The translations under genes were made by a program, and so were the position numbers. From NCBI GenBank assembly GCA_964369525.1, contig CAYJEW010000019.1:1-36165 (forward strand): a DNA stretch of 36,165 bases, in the 5' to 3' direction. The notes beneath the pieces were generated by a model that searched no databases, had not been told where the DNA came from, and saw only the letters and a program-made list of their open reading frames with translations. This DNA comes from JAAYCI01 sp964369525. GTDB lineage: Bacteria > Bacillota > Clostridia > Oscillospirales > Ruminococcaceae. Positions 26,890 through 34,167 of the stretch are shown here, one piece after another. Position 1 is the stretch's first letter. Every line of letters starts with the position of its first letter.

Positions 26890-27612
26890 CTATGCGTCTT
26901 GCTTTGTGTCTGCAATTTGTATTTCACGCAGGTTTACACCCTGAGGCAACTCGTATGCAAACTTTATGGTTTTTGCAATATCCTCTGCGGTTATAGAGCC
27001 AACACCTGTGGCTTCTTTCCAGCCGATATAGCCTTCTTTAATGTCTTCGCTTGTTGTGTGGCTTAGCAACTCCGTATCCACCGCACCCGGGCACACACGC
27101 ATAACCCTAACGTTGTGTGCCGATAGCTCGCCGCGTGCCACCTCGGACAGGCCCACAACACCATACTTTGAAGCGCAGTATGCTGCATGGTTGCCAAAAG
27201 GCTTTACCCCTGCAATTGAAGATAGGTTGATGATGGTTCCGCACTGCCTTGCTTTCATGTCGTTCATAACAATCTGCATGCCATTCATAACACCCATCAC
27301 ATTTACGTCCAGCATTTTTTGCCATTCGGCAGGGTTTTGTGTTTCCAAATTGCCCAGCAACATAACGCCTGCGTTGTTTATGATAAGGTCTGTTTTGCCG
27401 TAAACTTCTTCAGCCTTGCGCACAGCCTTTTCAAAATCTGCCTTGCTTGTAACATCTACCTTTTCGCACATAGCATTTTCTAGCCCAAGCTCTTGCAGTT
27501 TTTCCAGCCTTCTTGCAAGAAGCAGTAGTGGGTAACCCGCCTTGCTAAACTCCAGCGCCAGCGCCCTGCCAAAACCAGAGCTTGCGCCTGTTATAACCAC
27601 CAGCTTTTTCAT
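26890..27612 (-). CDS. short-chain dehydrogenase/reductase (classical SDR)
   Basis: 240 residues, the usual size for a classical SDR. The NAD(P)-binding TGASSGFG lies at 8-15, NNAG at 79-82, and the catalytic Ser132, Tyr145 and Lys149 (YCASK) are intact. The Arg pair after strand 2 (LLARRLEKL) suggests NADP(H) preference. Substrate unknown; relatives include YdfG-like hydroxy-acid dehydrogenases. The ATG has AAGGAG upstream. It is divergent from the HxlR gene with a consensus-like promoter in between, which suggests that regulator controls it, perhaps in response to aldehydes or quinones. Confidence 0.9.
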   Translation of the reverse strand: MKKLVVITGASSGFGRALALEFSKAGYPLLLLARRLEKLQELGLENAMCEKVDVTSKADFEKAVRKAEEVYGKTDLIINNAGVMLLGNLETQNPAEWQKMLDVNVMGVMNGMQIVMNDMKARQCGTIINLSSIAGVKPFGNHAAYCASKYGVVGLSEVARGELSAHNVRVMRVCPGAVDTELLSHTTSEDIKEGYIGWKEATGVGSITAEDIAKTIKFAYELPQGVNLREIQIADTKQDA

Positions 27613-27634
27613 AAGAAAATCTCCTTTTATATTA

Positions 27635-27661
27635 TTGACTTTTTTTCTATTGCAGTATAAA
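27635..27661 (+). promoter_or_regulatory. weak candidate promoter for the HxlR gene
   Basis: TTGACT (27635-27640) and TATAAA (27656-27661) with a short 15-nt spacer, about 90 nt upstream of the hxlR-type ATG. Confidence 0.35.
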
Positions 27662-27681
27662 ATGCTGTAAAGAACATTTTT

Positions 27682-27710
27682 ATTATATTAATACCCTTAT
27701 ATTAGGTCAA
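27682..27710 (-). promoter_or_regulatory. near-consensus promoter for the SDR gene
   Basis: Minus-strand TTGACC (27710-27705), exactly 17-nt spacer, TATAAT (27687-27682), about 70 nt before the SDR ATG. The strongest promoter-like sequence seen in the window. Bound regulator in this 138-bp divergent gap would be expected to affect both genes. Confidence 0.85.
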
Positions 27711-27750
27711 TAAGGCACATTGTTTTCGGTTAGCGAAAGAAAGGTAACCA

Positions 27751-28101
27751 ATGGATAAAATAGTAGTAAATTCAGAGATTGAGATAACATTAAAGATGAT
27801 AGGCGGAAAATGCAAGCCCCTTATACTTTATATGCTTATAGAAGACGGCGCGATGAGGTTTAAAGACCTTATGGGCGCTGTTACTGCGATATCGCAAAAA
27901 ACACTTACAAATCAGCTGCGCGAGCTTGAGGCCGACGGCCTTATTCTCAGAAAGGCATTTAGCGAAATTCCCCCACGGGTGGAATATTCTGTTACAGAAA
28001 AGGGCAAAACGCTGTTTCCTATACTAGAGCTCATGTGCGAGTGGGGCGAAAAAAATAATAGCGGCAGATATGAAATAACAAACCCGCAGTGCGGAGTATG
28101 A
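27751..28101 (+). CDS. HxlR-family winged-helix transcriptional regulator
   Basis: 116 residues covering a single HxlR domain: the dimer/wing pattern GGKCKPLILYML (usually GGKW), RFKDLMGAVTAISQKTLTNQLRELEADGLI (recognition helix region) and PPRVEYSVTEKGKTLFPILELMCEWGE. Members often sense electrophiles or oxidants through cysteines and control an adjacent oxidoreductase. Three cysteines are present (21, 96, 114), and Cys21 replaces the common Trp. The ATG follows AAAGG. It is divergent from the SDR gene. Regulation of that gene and of itself is an inference from layout. Confidence 0.92.
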   Translation: MDKIVVNSEIEITLKMIGGKCKPLILYMLIEDGAMRFKDLMGAVTAISQKTLTNQLRELEADGLILRKAFSEIPPRVEYSVTEKGKTLFPILELMCEWGEKNNSGRYEITNPQCGV

Positions 28102-28157
28102 GGCGCCGTAGCATATACGTTCTTGTATGGAGTTTGCCATATTGTAGGTGTAAATAA

Positions 28158-28186
28158 TAAAAAGGCAGAGTATGCTCTGCCTTTTG
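28158..28186. terminator. bidirectional terminator after the HxlR gene
   Basis: AAAAGGCAGAG and CTCTGCCTTTT around a TATG loop, between the HxlR stop and the convergent monooxygenase-fold gene. The remaining bases to 28334 show nothing else convincing. Confidence 0.9.
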
Positions 28187-28334
28187 CACATGCTACTTTT
28201 AGATAGCTTTTTATATCATTAAAAATTCCCGACAAAAAAGTACGGTGCAGTAAGGCTGCTGCCTTATAAAACACAATGCCACAAGTTTTTTGATTTTGTC
28301 TGCATAAATATTAGCCGGAATTATATGTTTTTAG

Positions 28335-28688
28335 CTACCCAAACAGGTATTCATTTGAATCTTTAGGCGCATCTTCTCTGTGCAGATGTGAATATGTGCG
28401 CTCGGCTTTGCAAACCGTTATTTTGTAGCTTTCAAATAGCTTGTTTTTGCCTTCGGCCTGGCTTATTCTGTGTTGCAATGTATTACGCCATTTTGTCACA
28501 GCCTCTTCGCTTTCCCATACATTCATAGACAGTAGCTTACCATCATTATTTAGGCTTTGGAACCTCTCGGCACTAACAAACCCCTCTGCATCTGCAAGCA
28601 TTGGTTTTAGCATAGCCGCAAGCTCTAAATATCGCTCTGCGCCTTCCTTGGTGGGTGTTACTTCAAACAGCACAACAATTTGGCTCAT
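28335..28688 (-). CDS. antibiotic biosynthesis monooxygenase (ABM) fold protein
   Basis: 117 residues with a dimeric alpha/beta-barrel pattern: IVVLFEVTPTKEGAERYLELAAMLKPMLADAEGFVSAERF followed by LLSMNVWESEEAVTKWRNTLQHR, as in small YdhR/YgiN-like proteins. These are cofactor-free monooxygenases or haem or quinone-related proteins; the actual reaction here is unknown. It overlaps ogt by 4 nt (ATGA), so the two are translated together, which hints at a shared stress response. No signal peptide or membrane segment. Confidence 0.8.
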   Translation of the reverse strand: MSQIVVLFEVTPTKEGAERYLELAAMLKPMLADAEGFVSAERFQSLNNDGKLLSMNVWESEEAVTKWRNTLQHRISQAEGKNKLFESYKITVCKAERTYSHLHREDAPKDSNEYLFG

Positions 28689-29143
28689 TTATGCTTACTC
28701 TCCATATTCAGTAGGTGTTCTTTCATGTCAAGCCCACCGGCATAGCCCACAAGCTTGCCTCCCGCACCCACCACACGATGGCAAGGCACCACAATGTGCA
28801 TGGGATTTTTATTGTTTGCCATCCCCACGGCACGGCTGGCTTTTTCGTTACCAATAGCTTTGGCAATATCTTTATATGTACGGGTTTCGCCATAGGGGAT
28901 ATCACAAAGTGCATTCCATACCTTTTGCTGAAATTCCGTGCCATGCAGTTTAAAATTAAAGCTGAATTGTTTTCGTGCACCCTCAAAATACTCGGCAACT
29001 TCTTTAAAAACTTTATCGCTAAATTCGGTTTTTTCGCCGTGGCCTTCTGCTTTATTATGTATTTTTTTCAGTGATGTCACGGTGTTGTCGCTATATTCTA
29101 TGCGAATGTCTCCCAGCTTTGAATTATAGATTGCATATTTCAT
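28685..29143 (-). CDS. ogt: methylated-DNA--protein-cysteine S-methyltransferase
   Basis: Suicide repair enzyme that takes alkyl groups from O6-methylguanine. 152 residues. The active site is VVPCHRVVG with acceptor Cys121; the recognition helix TYKDIAKAIGNEKASRAVGMANNKNP and the LVGYAGGLDMKEHLLNME end are typical of Ogt. A GGGAG SD lies before the ATG. It leads the two-gene unit with the ABM-fold gene and is divergent from the RluA-type gene with only about 50-90 bp between starts. Confidence 0.95.
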   Translation of the reverse strand: MKYAIYNSKLGDIRIEYSDNTVTSLKKIHNKAEGHGEKTEFSDKVFKEVAEYFEGARKQFSFNFKLHGTEFQQKVWNALCDIPYGETRTYKDIAKAIGNEKASRAVGMANNKNPMHIVVPCHRVVGAGGKLVGYAGGLDMKEHLLNMESKHK

Positions 29144-29228
29144 TTTTTGTCAGCTCCCTTTATTTATTCCGCTACCCAAGCGAGGTGTTATTATCAAGCA
29201 GTTTACAGCCGGGCCTAACGAAGACGGT

Positions 29229-30110
29229 GTGCGTATCACACGGTTTGTGCAACGTGTAACCACAAACCTCCCCAGCTCTGCGCTATACAAAGCGCTTAGA
29301 AACAAGCGCATTAAGGTTAACGGCCGCAAGGCCGACCCTCATCTTCTTTTGAAAAACGGCGATGTAATAGAGCTTTATTTAAACGATTCCTTCTTCCCAA
29401 TCGAGCTTGGGCCATGGGTGCCACGAGCTGTATCGCCGCTACCTGATTTTGAGGCGGTGTATGNNNNNNNNNNCGGATTGCTAGATGCATTTATCCACGC
29501 ACTAATGCAACGCGGAGAGTACAACCCACAAACCGAGGCCACGTTTGCCCCTGCCCTTTGCAACCGATTAGACCGTGGCACAGAAGGCCTTGTTTTAGTG
29601 GCAAAAACCGCACAGGCTCTGCGCTGTGCTAACGCCTACATACACGACGGCCTACTTCAAAAATACTACCTTTGTGTGTGTAGCGCTGTACCGCCAAGCG
29701 GCCGCCATGTAGCTTTTTTGTTACGAGATCGCGCCGAAAAAATAGTTACAGTTTTTGCCACGCAACAGCACGACGCAAAGCAGATTATCACAGATATTGA
29801 GATAAAGCAACAGCACGGCGGCCTTGCGCTATGCGAGGTAGGGCTTGTTACCGGGCGCACCCATCAAATAAGAGCGCATCTGGCGTTTTTGGGCGCACCT
29901 ATTGTAGGCGACGCTAAGTACGGTAGCCAAAAAGAAGGTGGCAAAACAAATTTGCGCTCGCAAGCACTATGCGCCATGCGCATATCTTTTTCACAAAGCT
30001 TGCCCCAAAACAGCGAGCTTGCCTACCTTGCAGGGCGTTCCTTTACAGCACATTCAGCCGCTTTGCCTGCATGGTGGCAAAAATTTAAAGATAAAACGGC
30101 AGCACTTTAA
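29229..30110 (+). CDS. RluA-family pseudouridine synthase, core motif lost in an assembly gap
   Basis: S4 domain (LYKALRNKRIKVNGRKADPHLLLKNGD) followed by the catalytic domain with CNRLDRGTEGLVLVAKT, holding the catalytic Asp, and VTGRTHQIRAHLA. RNA target unknown. Ten Ns at 29464-29473 fall between FEAVY and GLLDAFIHAL; relatives have about 20-25 more residues there, including the NKPAG motif, so the gap is under-sized. The start is uncertain: GTG at 29229 is the first usual codon, but the open frame continues upstream as IIKQFTAGPNEDG, which resembles the family's N-terminus, and a GAGGTG SD lies at 29182-29187 just before ATT ATC codons. The stop overlaps the terminator. Confidence 0.85.
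   Translation: MRITRFVQRVTTNLPSSALYKALRNKRIKVNGRKADPHLLLKNGDVIELYLNDSFFPIELGPWVPRAVSPLPDFEAVYXXXXGLLDAFIHALMQRGEYNPQTEATFAPALCNRLDRGTEGLVLVAKTAQALRCANAYIHDGLLQKYYLCVCSAVPPSGRHVAFLLRDRAEKIVTVFATQQHDAKQIITDIEIKQQHGGLALCEVGLVTGRTHQIRAHLAFLGAPIVGDAKYGSQKEGGKTNLRSQALCAMRISFSQSLPQNSELAYLAGRSFTAHSAALPAWWQKFKDKTAAL
29464..29473. other. assembly gap (10 N), true size larger
   Basis: Interrupts the RluA-type gene exactly where the conserved NKPAG segment should be. The frame happens to be kept. Confidence 0.9.
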
Positions 30111-30125
30111 AGTGGCTGCCGTTTT
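30093..30125. terminator. bidirectional terminator after the RluA-type gene
   Basis: 11-bp stem AAAACGGCAGC / GCTGCCGTTTT around an ACTTTAAAGT palindrome, overlapping the RluA-type stop codon and facing the convergent U32 gene. Confidence 0.93.
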
Positions 30126-30141
30126 AATTTGCGCTATAAAA

Positions 30142-31389
30142 TCACGGCTTTACCGTTGCATTTGCTGCAACACATCGCAAAATAGTTCCTTTGGGGAAGT
30201 ATTGACCCGAAGGCAGTGGCAGAATAAACGCCATCTTGCTGTGCGGGGTGGATTTGATAGGTTTTGCATTGCCGTCGTACAGTGCGTCGGGTTTAAAGGT
30301 TACCACCCTGCCCTCCGGCAGTAGCGCCTCCATCTCTTGCCCAAGTGTAAACTTGCCCCGCTGTTCGCAGTACAGCCATCCGTCTTTTTCCATCTCTACT
30401 GTGCCCACAAGCTGCCAGTTGCGAATATAGTCCCCACGCATTGGGCTTTGGGTGGCTCCCTCGTGGCCCAGGAAAAAGCCATTGGAGTACGGGCGGTGGG
30501 AGGTGCGGGTAAGCTCCTGTTCTGAAAAATCGGGTAGTTTGTACCCACCTGGGGCGGCCTGCTCTACGGCATCTACCGCTTTGCGATAAGCCGCAGTGGT
30601 AGAGGCAACATAATAAAAGCTTTTCGCCCTGCCCTCTATCTTTAGGCTGGCGGCACCTGCTTCTATTACCTTATCTATAAACGGCGCGGCGCATAGGTCA
30701 TCTGCGCTTAAAATATAACTACCGTCTCCCCCTTCGCCGATGGGCATATACTGCCCGGGGCGTTTTTCTTCCATAAGGCTATAGCGCCACCTACAAGGCT
30801 GTGCACATTGCCCACGGTTCGCATCACGATTAGACATATAGTTTGAAATAAGACAGCGGCCTGATACACTCATGCACATAGCGCCGTGCACAAAAACCTC
30901 AAGCTCCAGCTGACGTGGCGTGTTTTGACGAATGGTGGAAATCTCTTCCAGCGTCAGCTCGCGTGCCAGCACAACCCGCTTGGCGCCCATCTCCCACGCG
31001 GCGGTGGCCGACACATAGTTTGTGATACCAGCCTGGGTGGAAAAATGAATCTCGGCCCCGGGTGCATATTCTTTTACAAACCGCAGCACGCCTATGTCTG
31101 CCACAATAAACGCATCCACCCCTGCACGCCATGCGTCGCGTATTGCGCCCGGCATGGAGGGCATCTCGTCATTTCGAGGCAGGGTGTTCATGGTTAGATA
31201 CACCTTACGCCCAAGGCTGTGGGCCATCTTTACCGCAGCGGCTATCTGCTTTATGGAAAAATTTTCAGCAGAAGCGCGCATACCATACTGCTTAGCACCA
31301 AGATACACAGCGTCGGCACCATACTGCAATGCATAGTGCAAGCACTCCATATCGCCGGCCGGTGCCAGCAGCTCTACGCGGCGGCCCAT
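30142..31389 (-). CDS. U32-family protein, probable tRNA hydroxylation enzyme (TrhP-like)
   Basis: 415 residues. The U32 signature EVFVHGAMCMSVSGRCLIS (about 164-182) is complete, and Cys172, Cys179, Cys195 and Cys199 form the four-cysteine set that binds [4Fe-4S] in related proteins. Historically called collagenase-like peptidases, several members are now known to hydroxylate RNA; B. subtilis TrhP1/TrhP2 (YrrN/YrrO) act on U34 of tRNA and their genes lie near the mltG homologue yrrL, as here. The role is inferred from that. The start overlaps the mltG stop by one base (TAATG). Confidence 0.85.
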   Translation of the reverse strand: MGRRVELLAPAGDMECLHYALQYGADAVYLGAKQYGMRASAENFSIKQIAAAVKMAHSLGRKVYLTMNTLPRNDEMPSMPGAIRDAWRAGVDAFIVADIGVLRFVKEYAPGAEIHFSTQAGITNYVSATAAWEMGAKRVVLARELTLEEISTIRQNTPRQLELEVFVHGAMCMSVSGRCLISNYMSNRDANRGQCAQPCRWRYSLMEEKRPGQYMPIGEGGDGSYILSADDLCAAPFIDKVIEAGAASLKIEGRAKSFYYVASTTAAYRKAVDAVEQAAPGGYKLPDFSEQELTRTSHRPYSNGFFLGHEGATQSPMRGDYIRNWQLVGTVEMEKDGWLYCEQRGKFTLGQEMEALLPEGRVVTFKPDALYDGNAKPIKSTPHSKMAFILPLPSGQYFPKGTILRCVAANATVKP

Positions 31390-32663
31390 TAGCCTTCAGA
31401 GGAAGCTTCTTGCTCCCTCTCCCACTGTGCGTTGCGCTGTTCCATTGTGGCAATGTTGTTTAGGTGGCCCGCATATGTTTCGGCATAGTAGTACTCGCCA
31501 TAAAAATCGGTTAGGAAGTAGAAGTAGTCGTGCTGTTCCGGATACAAAGACGCCTGAACCGCCGTCCAGCTGGGGTTGGATATAGGCCCTGTGGGCAGGC
31601 CATCGCGCAGGCCTTCTTCGTCTAGGCAGAGGTATGCATATATAAGCTCGTCCGGAATTGCATCGTACTCACCGCCGTAATCTCGTGCTACCCAGTCGCG
31701 CAGGTAGTAGTAGGTAACATCACTACCCAGTGTGCGGCGAGCAAGCCCCGAACCTGAAAGATCGCCATTGAGGCGGTTTAGGAATACGCCTGCCACCATT
31801 GCTTGGTTTTCATCGGGTAGGCCTGCCTCTTCTTCAACAAGCGAGGCCAGCGCCATAAGTTCTGTTAGGTTAAGGCCCAGCTCTTCCATGCGTATATACA
31901 TATCTTCGGTAAGCTGTGAGTCGAACTGCTCGAACAGAGTGCGAACAATATTCTCTGGCTCTTCGTCTACATAAAAATCATAAGTGTTAGGCGCAAGGTA
32001 CCCCTCTGCCCGCATAAAGGTATCGGGCGTAATGTTTAGCCTTGAGAAGAATTCTATATCGCTGTAGTCGCCATTATTGGCAGCCTCCAAAAACTCCTCG
32101 GCTGTGCACAGGCCGTTTTCTTCACAGATGGTGGCAAACCTAATTACGGTAATGCCCTCTGGGAAGGTAACACGCATGGTTTCGCGCGGGGGCGGCGCTG
32201 TTATAAGCACCTGCAAAATCTCGTCGTAGCCCATACCTGCGGTAATTTCGTGGCGGCCTGCCTGAAACGCAGCGCCTGTGCCGTTAAACTGCACATATAG
32301 GCCAAATACACTCTCACTACCTATAAGACCGCCTTCTTCCAGCAAAGCGCCAATGGTTTGGTATCCGCTGCCGGTAGGCACATCCACCGTAACCAGGCCC
32401 TCTGCCGAAGCATTGTTACCGCTTATCTCTCCGTTAACATATATAAAGAATATAAGCAACACAAGCGCAAGCACAACCACGCCTGCCGCAATAGCTAAAA
32501 GGCAGCCGCGGTTTGCCACCTTTACCGATAGCTCGTAGTCGTAATCGTCATAATCGTCCCGCACAAACTCTTCGTTTGCACGTCTTCTTATTGCGTTAGC
32601 CTGGCGGTTTACTACGCCTTTTGCGGCCGGCCGCCGTGGCCCTTGGTTTACCTGTCTTGCCAT
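31389..32663 (-). CDS. mltG: endolytic murein transglycosylase
   Basis: Cleaves nascent peptidoglycan glycan strands at the membrane, setting their length. 424 residues: an Arg/Asp-rich cytoplasmic N-terminus (1-50), one membrane span (about 54-75), a LysM-like region and the YceG domain. The catalytic region reads LASLVEEEAGLPDENQAMVAGVFLNRL, with Glu around 277, and GLPTGPISNPSWTAVQASLYP follows. The ATG has AAAGGAG six nt upstream. It is coupled to the U32 gene and follows the DJ-1 gene by 60 nt. Confidence 0.95.
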   Translation of the reverse strand: MARQVNQGPRRPAAKGVVNRQANAIRRRANEEFVRDDYDDYDYELSVKVANRGCLLAIAAGVVVLALVLLIFFIYVNGEISGNNASAEGLVTVDVPTGSGYQTIGALLEEGGLIGSESVFGLYVQFNGTGAAFQAGRHEITAGMGYDEILQVLITAPPPRETMRVTFPEGITVIRFATICEENGLCTAEEFLEAANNGDYSDIEFFSRLNITPDTFMRAEGYLAPNTYDFYVDEEPENIVRTLFEQFDSQLTEDMYIRMEELGLNLTELMALASLVEEEAGLPDENQAMVAGVFLNRLNGDLSGSGLARRTLGSDVTYYYLRDWVARDYGGEYDAIPDELIYAYLCLDEEGLRDGLPTGPISNPSWTAVQASLYPEQHDYFYFLTDFYGEYYYAETYAGHLNNIATMEQRNAQWEREQEASSEG

Positions 32664-32723
32664 ATATATGCTCCTTTTTTGTCTTTTGTACTGTAGTGTA
32701 GTGTGGCGCCGATTGATTTGTCG

Positions 32724-33266
32724 CTATGGATACACGCTTGCCACAACCTCATCGGCTTTATCTTTGCCCTCAAGCGCCTCTATAAGTGCATGCGAAAACT
32801 GCAGTGCAACACCCGCCGCACGGGCAGTAATAAGCTTGCCGTCCACCTCTACCGCAGCGCCTGTTACGTCGCTTTCGCTAAGGTTTGCCTGAACGCTTGG
32901 AAATGCTGTTACCCGTTTGCCTTGTAGCAAGCCTGCTTTATGTAACACCAGCGGCGCGGCACATATTGCCGCAATATAAATATCTCGCTGTTTTGCAGTT
33001 TTTAAAACATCTGCCACCATATCACTCGCCAACAAAGCCTCTACCCCTGCGCCGCCCGGTAGCAGCACCATGACGGCATCTTGCGGCAGGCTAAAGCCTT
33101 GCTCGTATATATCTGCTTGCACCGATACCCCGTGTGCACCTGTGACAGTTTTTGCATTTACACCAACGGTGCAAACCTCTATACCTGCACGCCTTAATAG
33201 ATCTATCGGGGTTATAGCCTCTATCTCTTCAAATCCATCCACCAAAAAAATATATACTTTTTTCAT
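32724..33266 (-). CDS. DJ-1/PfpI-family protein
   Basis: 180 residues of the DJ-1/YajL type. The nucleophile elbow is AAICAAP (Cys102), the acidic partner is in GFEEIEAITP (Glu14), and GLLQGKRVTAFPS and the C-terminal helices are conserved. Related proteins are reported as glyoxalase III or protein/nucleotide deglycase and as oxidative-stress chaperones; the activity here cannot be fixed. A GAAAGG SD precedes the ATG. It lies 45 nt after the GNAT gene (true end) and before mltG. Confidence 0.92.
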   Translation of the reverse strand: MKKVYIFLVDGFEEIEAITPIDLLRRAGIEVCTVGVNAKTVTGAHGVSVQADIYEQGFSLPQDAVMVLLPGGAGVEALLASDMVADVLKTAKQRDIYIAAICAAPLVLHKAGLLQGKRVTAFPSVQANLSESDVTGAAVEVDGKLITARAAGVALQFSHALIEALEGKDKADEVVASVYP

Positions 33267-33311
33267 TATACAGCCTTTCTATATTAAGTGGTAGCACAAG
33301 CGCTAAACTTT

Positions 33312-34167
33312 TTATCCTTCATTGCTCTGCATCCTATCAAAAGCCATATCCAGTGCAAACCTTAGATATACATGCCGCACCAATGCCTTACCGCCCAGCC
33401 ATTTTATGGCGGCCGCAGGCGTACTGATACCCTTGCCCTCAAAAAGTTTGCTTGCGTATGGCAGAGTGATATNNNNNNNNNNAACCCGTGGTGTGCGCTA
33501 GCAAACAAAGCAGGCGCTCTGCCTCAGCATCGCTTGTAGCTACAAGCTCTGCCACCAGCAGTTTGTCTTCATATGGGCGATAAACTGCATATCCTGTATT
33601 TGAGGTAGCGCACTCGGCTTTTTCGCCGAGCATATCCTCTGCTATAAACTGCCGCCGCTGTGGTGAAAAGTCAACATACGGCAAATCTAAAAATTGCTTG
33701 CGTAGATTAAAAAGTAATTCCCCATCAAGTTTTGGGGAACGCACACCCGACATATCCCCGCTTTGCAGCGGCATAATTATCTGCCGCAGGTTTATTTTTT
33801 CTGCGTAGCCGCGCTTTTGGTAAAAATCATAAAGCTGTGGATTTTCCGGTATTAGCACCGCAAACTGCGCGCCTTTTTCGGCTACCTCACGCTCGATCGT
33901 CTGCAACAAGCTCGACATAACACCTTTGCCCCGAAGTAATGGGCAGGTGGCCAATGCGTACAGGTACACACCTTTTATTGCCTGCACCTCGCACGGCACA
34001 GCAAGCAAAATTGCCTGCACGGCATCATCTGCCGCAACATGCACAGCGCCATGGCCTGCAAATACACTCAAATATCTGTCGATACTTTTAAGGCTGTCGC
34101 CAAATGCCTGCTGCCAAATGGCCGCTACTTCGGGCAGGTCTTTTTCAAGTGCTACACGAAACTCCAT
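33312..34167 (-). CDS. GNAT-family N-acetyltransferase, true C-terminus in another frame past a gap
   Basis: A GNAT domain occupies the N-terminal half: FRVALEKDLPEVAAIWQQAF, then the acetyl-CoA loop CPLLRGKGVMSSLLQTIE and LIPENPQLYDFYQKRGY. Acceptor unknown. Ten Ns at 33473-33482 follow LLAHTTG. Read straight through, the frame stops after ten residues; one frame over, the sequence continues ITLPYASKLFEGKG and on through IKWLGGKALVRHVYLRFALD to a stop at 33312, a far more protein-like end. So the real gap length is probably a multiple of three. It overlaps the DUF2156 stop by one base (TAATG). Confidence 0.85.
33473..33482. other. assembly gap (10 N) shifting the GNAT frame
   Basis: Frame continuity between the GNAT N-terminal part and the plausible C-terminal segment requires a gap length divisible by three, not 10. 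Confidence 0.9.

Noticed and set aside
27912..28274. Minus-strand open frame of 120 codons opposite and beyond the HxlR gene
   Set aside because: Overlaps a recognisable HxlR gene and a terminator, has no SD or similarity to a known family.
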